Origin: Ruegeria sp. HKCCD8929
GTDB lineage: Bacteria; Pseudomonadota; Alphaproteobacteria; Rhodobacterales; Rhodobacteraceae
Length of the DNA stretch: 64,000 nt
Direction: 5' to 3'
NCBI RefSeq assembly: GCF_013031405.1
Contig: NZ_WPZY01000012.1
Location: forward strand, 62,001 to 126,000
Of the stretch, positions 34,593 to 43,535 are shown one piece after another. The notes under the pieces are model-generated. The model made no database searches. It had not been told where the DNA came from and saw nothing but the letters and a program-made list of their open reading frames with translations. Positions within the stretch are counted from its first letter, which is position 1. Every line of letters starts with the position of its first letter. Both the position numbers and the translations under genes were made by a program.

Positions 34593-34626
34593 GGCGGCGC
34601 TTCCGGCCTTCGGAGGCGCCGTTTTT
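34593..34626 (+). terminator. Terminator of acpP
   Basis: GC-rich hairpin with arms CGGCGCTTCCGG and CGGAGGCGCCG, followed by TTTTTC. Confidence 0.82.
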
Positions 34627-34710
34627 CTTTGCCCGCCTGAATAATTCTTGCACGGATACGGCTGTCTCTGCACTCTGGTTCTGAGGCAGAAGACAAAAAA
34701 CGGGCAGGGC

Positions 34711-35250
34711 ATGATCAGAACCATCCCGATGATCAATACCGCGCGGCTGACGCTTTGTGCGATGCGGCCCGAGGATTTCACGCGCTATGCCGAGATCTGG
34801 AGCAACCCTTGCGTGGTCCGGCATATCGGCAAGGAGCCACGCTCGCGAAGTGAGGCGTGGGATGCGTTCTTGCGCAATGCGGGCCATTGGCAGATGACCG
34901 GGTTCGGGCAATGGGCGGTGCTGCAGCAATCCGACCGCCAGATGATCGGGCAGGCGGGTTTCTTTTACACCCACAGGGCCTTGGGCGAGGATTTCGACCA
35001 GTTCCCCGAAGCCGGTTGGGTGCTGGCGCCCGAGGTGCAAGGGCAGGGGCTTGGCTATGAGGCGGCGCAGGCGGCCCATGACTGGTTCGACCGGATCATG
35101 CCGGGGCCCCTGGTGGCGCTGGTTGACGGCGAAAACACCGCGTCCCAGCGGCTGGCCGGTAAGCTGGGATACCATCTGCTGCGCGAGGCCGAATATGGCG
35201 GCAGCCCCGTGCATTTGTTTCGCCGTGACCGTCCGCCCGATCGGCGGTGA
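34711..35250 (+). CDS. GNAT-family acetyltransferase (RimJ-like)
   Basis: A 179-residue GNAT protein of the RimJ/RimL type. Features are INTARLTLCAMRPEDFTRYA, GQAGFFY, the acetyl-CoA loop in LAPEVQGQGLGYEAAQAAHD, and ENTASQRLAGKLGYHLLRE. The substrate is unknown. A start at MIRTIPM is preferred over the longer open frame. Confidence 0.88.
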   Translation: MIRTIPMINTARLTLCAMRPEDFTRYAEIWSNPCVVRHIGKEPRSRSEAWDAFLRNAGHWQMTGFGQWAVLQQSDRQMIGQAGFFYTHRALGEDFDQFPEAGWVLAPEVQGQGLGYEAAQAAHDWFDRIMPGPLVALVDGENTASQRLAGKLGYHLLREAEYGGSPVHLFRRDRPPDRR

Positions 35251-35372
35251 AACGCCTCAGGGATTTGCGCGCCGCAAATGGCGCAAACGATGCCGAAACT
35301 GGGTGATGAGCCCGATTCCCTCCGCGCTATGGTATGCTCGAATCCCGTGGCTTTGAGCGGAGGAACAGGCCC

Positions 35373-36116
35373 ATGATGATTTACCCAACGATGGAGCTGC
35401 AGCAGGGGCGATGCGTGACCCTGGACAAGGGCCGGCTGGACGCAGCGATGTTGTGGCATGTGGATCCGGTTGAAACCGCGCGCAGCTGGGCTGCGGCGGG
35501 TGCCGAATGGATGCACCTGACCGATTTCGATGCGATCGAGGGCCGCGACACAAATGCCGGACTGGTCGAAGAGATCATTCGCGCCGCCGAGATCCCGGTA
35601 CAGCTGGGCGGCGGTATGCGCAGCCGCGAAACGATCGAACACTGGATCGACAAGGGCGTGGGCCGCGTCGTGATCGGCACTCTGGCGGCGCTCGATCCTG
35701 AACTGGTCAAGGAACTGGCCAAGCGGCACCCGGATCAGATCGTATTGTCCGTCGATGTCTGGAAAGGCCGGGTGATGACCGAGGGCTGGCGCAACTCCAG
35801 CGCGTTCACGCCGGAGGCCTTCCTGGACGCCTATGGCGATGCGCCTTTTGCGGCCGTCATCGTCACCGATATCGACAGCGACATGGAGGATGTCGAGGCG
35901 CAGCTGGGCCTGATCTCGGGTCTGGCCGCCAAGGCACGCACGCCGGTCATTGCCAGCGGTGTTGTGCGGTCGGTCGATGACATCTCGCGGCTTGCCTATA
36001 TCCACAACATCTCGGGAGCGCTGGCAGGCCGGTCGCTGTTCCGCAAGACGCTGGATCTGGGCGAGGCGTTGGAGGTGGCCAAAGGCGCGCACGAGCCGGT
36101 GGCGCAGTTCCAATAG
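35373..36116 (+). CDS. HisA-family TIM-barrel isomerase paralogue
   Basis: A 247-residue protein of the HisA/HisF fold. It retains phosphate-binding turns (VQLGGGMRSRETIEHW and ALAGRSLF), Asp in VLSVDVWKGRV, and Thr in VTDIDSDMED. The first catalytic Asp of HisA (PAIDL) is Glu here (PTMELQQG), so it may not catalyse the histidine-pathway isomerisation normally. It sits between fatty acid genes rather than in a his operon. True hisA is probably elsewhere. An alternative is a dedicated isomerase of another small metabolite. Confidence 0.8.
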   Translation: MMIYPTMELQQGRCVTLDKGRLDAAMLWHVDPVETARSWAAAGAEWMHLTDFDAIEGRDTNAGLVEEIIRAAEIPVQLGGGMRSRETIEHWIDKGVGRVVIGTLAALDPELVKELAKRHPDQIVLSVDVWKGRVMTEGWRNSSAFTPEAFLDAYGDAPFAAVIVTDIDSDMEDVEAQLGLISGLAAKARTPVIASGVVRSVDDISRLAYIHNISGALAGRSLFRKTLDLGEALEVAKGAHEPVAQFQ

Positions 36117-36357
36117 GCCAGGTCGCATCGCCGTCGCGCGGGCAGGCGCGGGCGGCGCGCACGGCGACAAGGACGGCGCCGACATTTCCGACTTTGCTGT
36201 GGGCCGGGGCAGGGATGCTCCGGCCCACAGCCTTTGAACCGACGGGCCGTCCGGTGGCTGAAAAGCGCTGAGGGCAAAACCGCCCAAGCTCTTGCCCCCG
36301 GCCCCCCGGGCGGGGTATGAGCGGTTCTCGAACACCAAGCAGGCAAGAGGCACTTTC

Positions 36358-37623
36358 ATGCGCAGAGTCGTTGTAACCGGGCTGGGATTGGTCACACCTT
36401 TGGCCAGCGGGGTCGAAGAGAGCTGGTCTCGGCTGCTGGCCGGGGAGTCGGGCGCGGGTCCGATCACCCTGTTCGATGCCGAGGCAAGCGGGGTCGCCAC
36501 GACCTATGCCTGCGAAGTTCCCCGCGGGGACGGGTCGGACGGCACCTTCAATCCCGACGACTGGATGCCGCCGAAAGAGCAGCGCAAGATCGAGGATTTC
36601 ATCCTGTATTCGATTGCGGCCGCCGAAATGGCCTGCAAGGACGCCGACTGGATGCCGGAGGATGAGGATGCGCGCCTGCGCACCGGCGTGATGATCGGAT
36701 CGGGCATCGGCGGACTGGGCTCGATTGCCGAGACCGCCAACCTGATCAGGGATCGCGGCCCGCGCCGTGTGTCGCCGTTCTTCATCCCCGGCGCGTTGAT
36801 CAACCTGGCCTCGGGTCAGGTGTCGATCAGGTTTGGCTTCAAAGGTCCGAACCACTCGGTGGTGACGGCGTGCTCGACCGGCGCGCACGCGATTGGCGAT
36901 GCCAGCCGTTTGATCCGGCTGGGCGATGCGGATGTCATGGTTGCAGGTGGCGGCGAGGGCTGCATCTGCGAGATCGGCATCGCCGGTTTCAACTCCTGCA
37001 AGGCGCTGTCGACCAAATATGCCGACAATCCCAAGGGCGCCAGCCGCCCCTATGACGTCGACCGCGACGGGTTTGTCATGGGCGAGGGCGCGGGCATCGT
37101 GGTGCTGGAGGAATATGAACACGCCAAGGCGCGCGGCGCCAAGATCTATGCCGAGGTGCTGGGCTATGGCATGTCGGGCGACGCCTATCACATCACTGCA
37201 CCGTCCGAGGATGGCGACGGGGCCGAACGCTCGATGAAAGCGGCGCTGCGCAGTGCGGGGCTGGAGCCGAAGGATGTGGATTACATCAACGCCCACGGCA
37301 CGTCGACCATGGCCGATACCATCGAGCTGGGCGCGGTCGAGCGGCTGCTGGGCGATCACGCGGGCAACGCGACCATGTCCTCGACCAAATCGGCCACGGG
37401 GCACCTGCTGGGCGCGGCTGGCGCGATTGAGGCGATCTTCTCGATCCTCGCGATCCGCGATCAGGTGGCGCCGCCGACGATCAACCTGGACAATCCGGCG
37501 GTTGAGACACCGATTGATCTGGCCCCCAATGCCAAGCGCGAGCGCGAGATCAATGTGGCCCTGTCGAACTCGTTCGGTTTTGGCGGCACCAATGCGAGCG
37601 TGATTTTCGGAAAGGCCGGTTAA
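36358..37623 (+). CDS. fabF: 3-oxoacyl-ACP synthase II
   Basis: A 421-residue KAS II with catalytic Cys (VVTACSTGAHAIGDA), His (INAHGTSTMADT) and His (SATGHLLGAAGA). MRRVVVTGLGLVTPLASGVE is the family start; the frame is open 22 codons upstream without support. It elongates acyl-ACP. mltG begins directly after its stop codon. Confidence 0.97.
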   Translation: MRRVVVTGLGLVTPLASGVEESWSRLLAGESGAGPITLFDAEASGVATTYACEVPRGDGSDGTFNPDDWMPPKEQRKIEDFILYSIAAAEMACKDADWMPEDEDARLRTGVMIGSGIGGLGSIAETANLIRDRGPRRVSPFFIPGALINLASGQVSIRFGFKGPNHSVVTACSTGAHAIGDASRLIRLGDADVMVAGGGEGCICEIGIAGFNSCKALSTKYADNPKGASRPYDVDRDGFVMGEGAGIVVLEEYEHAKARGAKIYAEVLGYGMSGDAYHITAPSEDGDGAERSMKAALRSAGLEPKDVDYINAHGTSTMADTIELGAVERLLGDHAGNATMSSTKSATGHLLGAAGAIEAIFSILAIRDQVAPPTINLDNPAVETPIDLAPNAKREREINVALSNSFGFGGTNASVIFGKAG

Positions 37624-38784
37624 ATGTGGCGCGCGCTTGCTTCGAACATGCTGACCGTTCTGGCGGTCGGCCTGTTCCTGATGGCCGGTGTGATCCTGTG
37701 GGGGCAGGCGCAGTACACAGCCCAAGGACCGCTGGACAGCGCCATCTGCCTGCGGGTGGAAAGTGGCTCGAACATGAGCCGGGTCAGCCGTGATCTGGAA
37801 GAACAGGGCGCGGTGACCAGCGCGACGATCTTCCGGTTGGGCGCGAATTATGCCAACAAATCCAGTCAGTTGAAAGCGGGCAGCTTTCTTGTGCGCGAAA
37901 GCGCGACGATGGAGGAGATCGTCGATCAGGTGACCCGTGGCGGTGCCAGCACCTGCGGCACCGAGATCGTTTATCGCATCGGCGTGACCCGCAGTACGAC
38001 GCTAGTGCGCGAGCTTGATCCGGCCTCGCTGGAATTTGTTGAGATCGCATCGTTCAACCCGGCCGAAGATGAGGTGCCTGCTGCCTATACCGAGAAGCGG
38101 GGCGAGCGGGATACCCGGTACCGGATCGCGATGGCCGAGGGGGTGACCTCGTGGCAGGTGGTTGAGGCGCTGAAGGGCATGGATGTGCTGGACGGCGAGG
38201 TGGCTGAGCTGCCCGCCGAGGGCGTGCTGGCGCCGGACAGCTATGAGGTCACGCCGGGCACGACACGTGCGGATTTGCTGCAAGATATGCAGGAAAAACA
38301 ACAGCTTCGGGTGAACGCGGTTTGGGAGAGCCGCCAGGAGGGACTACCCCTGGCGAGCCCGGAGGAGATGCTGATCCTGGCCTCGATCATCGAGAAGGAG
38401 ACCGGGTTGCCGGAGGAGCGCGGGCAGGTGGCCAGCGTGTTCATCAACCGGCTGGACCGGGGCATGAAGCTGCAGACGGACCCGACCGTGATCTACGGTG
38501 TTACCAAGGGGCAGGGCGTGCTGGGACGTGGGCTGCGTCAGAGTGAACTTCGCCGGGCAACGCCTTGGAATACCTATCTGATTGACGGGTTACCGCCGAC
38601 GCCGATTGCCAATCCCGGGCTGGCGAGTCTTGAGGCGGCAGTGGCGCCGGAACAGACGGATTTCGTGTTCTTCGTCGCCGACGGAACAGGCGGTCATGCC
38701 TTTGCCGAGACGCTGGAAGAGCACAACCGCAACGTCGCCAAATGGCGCGAGATCGAGGCGCAGCGTCAGAGCGAGGGGAACTGA
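37624..38784 (+). CDS. mltG: Endolytic murein transglycosylase MltG
   Basis: A 386-residue YceG/MltG protein with one N-terminal membrane helix (MLTVLAVGLFLMAGVILW), a LysM-like region, and the catalytic YceG domain. The catalytic Glu is in LASIIEKETGLPEERGQVAS, followed by LQTDPTVIYG and TPWNTYLIDGLPPTPIANPG. It releases nascent peptidoglycan strands. It is coupled to fabF. Confidence 0.95.
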   Translation: MWRALASNMLTVLAVGLFLMAGVILWGQAQYTAQGPLDSAICLRVESGSNMSRVSRDLEEQGAVTSATIFRLGANYANKSSQLKAGSFLVRESATMEEIVDQVTRGGASTCGTEIVYRIGVTRSTTLVRELDPASLEFVEIASFNPAEDEVPAAYTEKRGERDTRYRIAMAEGVTSWQVVEALKGMDVLDGEVAELPAEGVLAPDSYEVTPGTTRADLLQDMQEKQQLRVNAVWESRQEGLPLASPEEMLILASIIEKETGLPEERGQVASVFINRLDRGMKLQTDPTVIYGVTKGQGVLGRGLRQSELRRATPWNTYLIDGLPPTPIANPGLASLEAAVAPEQTDFVFFVADGTGGHAFAETLEEHNRNVAKWREIEAQRQSEGN

Positions 38785-38927
38785 CCCCGCCTGCCGGGAT
38801 CTTCCGGTTTGTACTGGGTTTTGAGGGCGGGTTGTCCGGTTTGTACAACGGGGCACCATGGCGGAGCGTGGGTTGATCGCGGCCATTGCAGTGCCAGAGG
38901 TTCAGCTCCTGACGAAGTGAGACTGCT

Positions 38928-40940
38928 CTAATCCGGCGTTTTGCCTTCGGGCGAAGCGGCGGGGATTTGAAATGACTCTGCGGGCAGGTCTGCTGCGCGC
39001 CGTGCGTGGGCTTGAGTGTAAGCGCCCTCAAGGTACCGCGTGTGGGCCGTCGTGTCGAAAAGCGGGCAGGTCAGCCGGTTGGAAGCGAGCCGGTCACGGA
39101 TTGCCCGCAGCTTGTCGGGATCAGTGGCCAGCGCCAAGGCGAGGCTTTCGTAATCCGCGTCGCTGGTGGTGATCATCTCCGGTAGGCCCGCCGCTGTCAG
39201 TACGCTGGCGGCGACGCGGGCGGAGAACTGGTCTCCGATCCGGGTCAGAACCGGCAACCCGGCCCAAAGCGCATCGACCGCAGTTGTGTGTGCATTATAG
39301 GCAAAGGTGTCGAGGAACAGATCCGCCAGACGGTGTCGGGCCAGATGTTGCGGGTTGGGCATCCTGTCGGCGAACACCAGCCGCGTGTCGTCCACCCCGT
39401 GCGCCCGGGTGGTGTGACGCAGGTTGCGCTCGGCCCGTTCGCTTGTCCTGAGCAGCCACAATACGCTGCCGGGTGTTCGGGAGAGCAGCCGCATCCAGAT
39501 TGCGAAGACGCGGGGGCAGATCTTGTAGCTGTTGTTGAAGCAGCAGAAGACGAAGGCGTTTTCCGGCAAGCTGTGCTCGGCCCGGGTTTGGGGGTCATCC
39601 GAGATCGGACGGTTGCGGTCGCTGGGAAAATAGCTGTGGGGCAGGGATATGACCGCCTCGGAAAAGCTGTCCTGCCGGTCGGGCGGCAAGACCGTGCCAT
39701 CGGCGATCACGTAGTCGATATAGCGGGCTCCGGTGGTGCCCGGATAGCCGAGCCAAGCGATCTGTGTTGGGGCCAGCCGGCGGGAAAACAGCGCGGCCCG
39801 GTTGTGTCGGGTATAGCCCATCAGGTCGATGGCAATATCAAGCCCGTCCTCGCGCGCCAGTGCGGCGGCCTGCGCATCGGACAGGCCGCTGATGTCGTGG
39901 AACCGGTCGAAATGAGCGCTGACCTTGTCCCGCATCGCGTCGGTGCAGCCTGTGAGCGCATAGGCAAAAAGCGTGAAGCGGGATTTGTCATGGGCGGCCA
40001 GCGTGCCGGTCAGCAGATGCGCGGCGGCGTGATCGCGGAAATCCGCGGACACATAGCCGATGCGCAGTTTCCTGTCCTCGCTTCCGCCACGGGCGGGCAG
40101 GGCCGGGGCGGGGTGGCCGATGCTCTGCTGCACATGAGCCATGGATCGCTGTTTTTGCCGGGCGGGGTGATCCTCGAGCGCCAATGTGCTGAACGGGGGC
40201 GCGGCTTGGCCTGTGGTTCCCAGCGTTTCAAGCCGCGCATTCAGCCGCTCCATTTCGGTCCAGTCGCACAGGCCCGCCAGGTGATGCAGGGCTTGGACAA
40301 GGAACCGGTCGTTGTCGGGCGCCAGGGCATGGGCGCGCAGGAAATAATCGCGGGCCAGTTCGGGCTGCCCGGCATCCTGCAGGGTGAGGGCCAGGCCAAA
40401 ACAGGTTTCGGCAGAGTGAGGCGCCTGATTGAGCGCCTGCCGCAGGCACGCGATCGCAGCCTCATGGTCGCCCATGCGGCGCAGCGCGTTGCCCTTGTTG
40501 ACGAGGGCGTCGCAATACCCCGGCTGCCGGTTAAGCGCGGCGTCGAAACACTCGAGCGCCTTGGACCATTGGTGTTGCTCCTGCCGGAGATTGCCCAGAT
40601 TGTTCCACGCCTTGACGTGATCCGGGTTCCGCTTGAGCACCGAGTGATATTGCGCTTCGGCGGCGTCGGAGTGGTTCATCGCCTGCAGCGTCACGGCGAG
40701 GTTGTAGCGCGCGGTGACGTCATCGGGACACAGCGTGAGCGCCTGTTCGTAGCACTTTGCCGCGACTTGCAGCTCACCCAGTATCTTGGAGACGTTCCCC
40801 AGCGCGGTGCGGACCCGGGCGGTGTCCTGGGCGGGAAGGTCCTGGGATAGGACTTCGCGATAAAGATCGGCGGCCTCGCGGAAGTGACCGATACGCAGCC
40901 GCGCCTGGGCCCGGCGCATCAGAAGGTTGACGCTTGGCAT
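38928..40940 (-). CDS. TPR protein with O-GlcNAc-transferase-like domain
   Basis: A 670-residue protein. Residues 1-260 are about seven tetratricopeptide repeats (for example AKCYEQALTLCPDDVTARYN). The C-terminal half is a GT41-type glycosyltransferase: LRIGYVSADFRDHAAAHLL, IDLMGYTRHNRAALFSRRLA, PTQIAWLGYPGTTGARYIDY and a second lobe with FVFCCFNNSYKICPRVF and WAGLPVLTRIGDQFSARVAA. Likely transfers sugar to a protein target; the target is unknown. The start at 40940 has GGGAGAGAC upstream; the frame continues open into the GTA upstream region but without support. Confidence 0.88.
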   Translation of the reverse strand: MPSVNLLMRRAQARLRIGHFREAADLYREVLSQDLPAQDTARVRTALGNVSKILGELQVAAKCYEQALTLCPDDVTARYNLAVTLQAMNHSDAAEAQYHSVLKRNPDHVKAWNNLGNLRQEQHQWSKALECFDAALNRQPGYCDALVNKGNALRRMGDHEAAIACLRQALNQAPHSAETCFGLALTLQDAGQPELARDYFLRAHALAPDNDRFLVQALHHLAGLCDWTEMERLNARLETLGTTGQAAPPFSTLALEDHPARQKQRSMAHVQQSIGHPAPALPARGGSEDRKLRIGYVSADFRDHAAAHLLTGTLAAHDKSRFTLFAYALTGCTDAMRDKVSAHFDRFHDISGLSDAQAAALAREDGLDIAIDLMGYTRHNRAALFSRRLAPTQIAWLGYPGTTGARYIDYVIADGTVLPPDRQDSFSEAVISLPHSYFPSDRNRPISDDPQTRAEHSLPENAFVFCCFNNSYKICPRVFAIWMRLLSRTPGSVLWLLRTSERAERNLRHTTRAHGVDDTRLVFADRMPNPQHLARHRLADLFLDTFAYNAHTTAVDALWAGLPVLTRIGDQFSARVAASVLTAAGLPEMITTSDADYESLALALATDPDKLRAIRDRLASNRLTCPLFDTTAHTRYLEGAYTQAHARRAADLPAESFQIPAASPEGKTPD

Positions 40941-41118
40941 GTCTCTCCCGCTATTTGGCTGCGGCCAATCGGCCCCCTGTTGGTGTCGGTATAACACTTT
41001 AGCGCGCGCGCAGTCTGCGGGTGTTTTGGTCCGGGCAGCGGTGGCTGGCCGTTTGGCGTGGATTAGGGATTTGTTAGGTATTTCAGCGCGTTGGGTGTTG
41101 CGCCTGTTGCGCGGAGGC

Positions 41119-41147
41119 TTGACATTGCGGACGGTTTCGCGTATAAG
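41119..41147 (+). promoter_or_regulatory. Strong sigma-70-type promoter before the GTA genes
   Basis: TTGACA (41119-41124), 17-base spacer, TATAAG (41142-41147). Start of transcription would be near 41154, which coincides with an ATG at 41155. Confidence 0.7.
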
Positions 41148-41154
41148 TTGTGTC

Positions 41155-41295
41155 ATGCTAGAAGAAGTGGGCGGCGGCCCCGGGGCGACCCGGTGGCCGT
41201 TTTTCATTTCTCTCGTGCGGAAATCACTCACGCATGAGGTCACGCACACACATGACTTTGATTACCCCGGAAGAGCGGATTTCGCGGACGGCTGA
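41155..41295 (+). CDS. Possible leaderless small ORF at the GTA promoter
   Basis: A 46-codon frame starting at the predicted transcription start: MLEEVGGGPGATRWPFFISL and so on, running past the terS start. There is no ribosome-binding site, so translation would be leaderless. The same bases form a GC-rich hairpin with a T-run, so the region could instead be an attenuator. Weak evidence for coding. Confidence 0.25.
   Translation: MLEEVGGGPGATRWPFFISLVRKSLTHEVTHTHDFDYPGRADFADG
41172..41204 (+). terminator. Attenuator-like hairpin between GTA promoter and terS
   Basis: Arms around CGGCGGCCCCGGG and CCCGGTGGCCG (imperfect), then five T. It lies 25 bases after the -10 element and before the terminase genes, so it could limit read-through. 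Confidence 0.4.
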
Positions 41296-41596
41296 CTTGT
41301 TGCAGTCGCTCGAGACGTCCATTCGCGGTCTGCGGCAAGCGGCGGAAGACCTGCGCAAGCAGATCGAGACCGGGGAGGATGCAGATCTTGCTGGTTCAGC
41401 CAAGCAACTCGGTCAGGTCGAGGGACTGATCCGAAGTTGCCAGAAAGTGGAGACAAGCTTTGTCGAACATCATCACAGACAGGCCGGAATTGCCCAGGGG
41501 GGCTATGCGCTCGACCTTGAGCAGGCCCGATTTGAGATCGGGTGCAGGCTGGCTCGCCTCCGCCGATGCTGCGGTGCGGGAAAGGTTCCTGAGTGA
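41252..41596 (+). CDS. GTA small terminase (orfg1-like)
   Basis: A 114-residue helical protein matching gene 1 of Rhodobacterales gene transfer agents in position and pattern: an N-terminal coiled coil (ERISRTADLLQSLETSIRGL), then EGLIRSCQKVETSFVEHHHR, QAGIAQGGYALDLEQARFEI and a Cys pair near the end. It partners the large terminase in packaging random host DNA. It overlaps the next gene by about 90-130 bases depending on that start. Apparently intact. Confidence 0.78.
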   Translation: MTLITPEERISRTADLLQSLETSIRGLRQAAEDLRKQIETGEDADLAGSAKQLGQVEGLIRSCQKVETSFVEHHHRQAGIAQGGYALDLEQARFEIGCRLARLRRCCGAGKVPE

Positions 41597-42875
41597 GATC
41601 GGGGAGGGAGGGCTGTGTGCCCTCCCTTTCCTGTTCGAGTTCTGGGCGTTGCCGCATCAGTTGCCGCCCGAGGGCGACTGGCGGTCCTGGGTGATCATGG
41701 GCGGTCGCGGGGCTGGCAAGACGCGGGCCGGGGCCGAGTGGGTTCGGTCGGTGGTCGAGGGGTCGAAGCCTTTGGATGGCGGCGAGGCGAAGCGTGTGGC
41801 GCTGGTGGGGGAGACCTTTGATCAGGTGCGGGACGTGATGATCTTTGGCGATAGCGGGATCTTGCAGTGTTCGCCGCCGGATCGCCGTCCGGTGTGGAAG
41901 GCGTCGGAGCGGAAATTGGTCTGGCCGAACGGGGCCGAGGCGCAGGTGTTTTCAGCGCATGATCCGGAGGGGCTGAGGGGGCCGCAGTTCGATGCGGCTT
42001 GGGCGGATGAGCTGGCCAAGTGGAAGAAGGCGGGCGAGACCTGGGACATGTTGCAGTTTGCGCTGCGGTTGGGCGAGCGGCCGCGGGTCTGTGTGACCAC
42101 GACGCCGCGGAATGTGAAGGTTTTGAAGGCGTTGCTGGCGTCGCCGTCCACGGTGGTGACCCATGCGCCGACCGAGGCGAACCGGGCCAATCTGGCGGTG
42201 TCGTTTCTGGAAGAGGTGCGGGCGCGCTATGCGGGCACGCGGCTGGGGCGGCAGGAACTGGATGGGGTTTTGCTGTCCGATGCCGAGGGCGCGCTGTGGA
42301 CCGGGTCGATGCTGGAGGCGGCGCGGGTTGGGCACGTGCCGGAGCTGGACCGGGTCGTGGTGGCGCTGGACCCGGCGGTGAGTGCCGGGGCGCAGTCGGA
42401 TGCCTGCGGGATCGTCGTGGTGGGCGCGAGGTTGCAGGGGCCGCCGGAAGACTGGCGGGCTTATGTGCTGGCGGATCGGACGGTGCAGGGGAAGGGCCCC
42501 TCGGGCTGGGCGCAGGCAGCGGTCGATGCGATGGACGAATTTGGCGCCGAGCGGCTGGTGGCCGAGGTCAATCAAGGCGGGCAACTGGTCGAGGAGGTGG
42601 TGCGGCAGGTGGCGCCGGTGGTGCCGTTCCGGGCGGTGCGGGCCTCGCGGGGCAAGGTGGCGCGGGCGGAGCCTGTGGCGGCGCTTTATGAGCAGGGGCG
42701 GGTGTCTCATGTGGCCGGGCTGGACGCGCTGGAGGAGCAGATGTGCCAGATGACGGCGCGGGGGTTCGAGGGGCCGGGCTCGCCGGACCGGGTGGACGCG
42801 CTGGTCTGGGCCCTGCACGAGCTGATGGTGGGGCCTGCGGCGCAGCATAGAAGGCCGAGGGTACGGGTGTTGTGA
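41460..42875 (+). CDS. GTA large terminase (orfg2-like)
   Basis: A 471-residue packaging ATPase-nuclease. Walker A is in VIMGGRGAGKTRAGAEWVRS, Walker B in FDAAWADELAKWKKAG, and the nuclease domain begins with VVALDPAVSAGAQSDACGIV. ALPFLFEFWALPHQLPPEGD before Walker A is typical of the GTA type. TTG 41460 or ATG 41505 could be the start. No portal gene follows; the next ~660 bases are non-coding, so the GTA cluster ends here. Confidence 0.9.
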   Translation: MSNIITDRPELPRGAMRSTLSRPDLRSGAGWLASADAAVRERFLSEIGEGGLCALPFLFEFWALPHQLPPEGDWRSWVIMGGRGAGKTRAGAEWVRSVVEGSKPLDGGEAKRVALVGETFDQVRDVMIFGDSGILQCSPPDRRPVWKASERKLVWPNGAEAQVFSAHDPEGLRGPQFDAAWADELAKWKKAGETWDMLQFALRLGERPRVCVTTTPRNVKVLKALLASPSTVVTHAPTEANRANLAVSFLEEVRARYAGTRLGRQELDGVLLSDAEGALWTGSMLEAARVGHVPELDRVVVALDPAVSAGAQSDACGIVVVGARLQGPPEDWRAYVLADRTVQGKGPSGWAQAAVDAMDEFGAERLVAEVNQGGQLVEEVVRQVAPVVPFRAVRASRGKVARAEPVAALYEQGRVSHVAGLDALEEQMCQMTARGFEGPGSPDRVDALVWALHELMVGPAAQHRRPRVRVL

Positions 42876-43535
42876 TGGCGGGATACCGGGTTTTGAGTCG
42901 GTGAAAGTGGCTCGAGGACTGGTGCTGAAAGTGTGACCCGGGCCAGCTGCGCGTGCCGTCAGGCTATTACTGTGGTACAACAGCAGTCCCATCGGCACAG
43001 CCGTAGAATGGCAAGGTGGGTGCATGGGCACCGCCTGATTGCAATTGGTCATGAGGCCGGTGCTGTTCTTAGTCTGTAAGGGGGGGCGACCTTCCGAACG
43101 GGAATGATGAGATGCGGCGGGTCTTTTTAGACGCATTACAGGCTCTTTCAGCCCCGCGTATTTGCGTGGTGGCGCGTCTTGGCAATGCTGTCCTCGGGCC
43201 TGAAGGTCCTCCGGAAAGAAGCGCCTCATTTTTTCCGCTGAGTGCTGTCGTCCAGCCTTCCTGCAGACGGCCTTGACGGTCCATCCGCAGCTCCTTCCTA
43301 CGTTCCGGCTTTGGGTTTCGTGTTCGTCTCTCGACGGCGCACATGAGCCGCAAAACCTGCGTTACGCAAATCCCCAGATTCGACTCACAGGTGCGCATCC
43401 CGGACGCGTCTTGGGTGTTGCAAAGCTATGTGCGGCGTCGCGCTCATTGATACATTGGGCGCAGCGGGCACATCGGGTTCAATCACGATATCTGAACTAT
43501 CCGCTCCGTCAGTATGCCTCGCCCTGAGCGCAGCC
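42876..43535. other. Scar after the GTA terminase
   Basis: 660 bases with no credible gene where the GTA portal gene would be expected. Frames are short, broken by stops, and lack ribosome-binding sites. The base composition is lower in GC than the terminase gene. It looks like decayed sequence left by deletion of the remaining GTA genes. The GST gene beyond it is intact and points the other way. Confidence 0.6.

Larger units (their letters stand above)
40941..41251. other. Upstream region of the GTA terminase genes
   Basis: 311 bases between the divergent glycosyltransferase and GTA genes, containing a strong promoter at 41119-41147 and a GC-rich hairpin with a T-run at 41172-41204. The first 170 bases show nothing else clear. 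Confidence 0.6.

Noticed and set aside
41252-42875. A functional complete GTA cluster
   Set aside because: No portal, capsid or tail gene of GTA type follows within the window.
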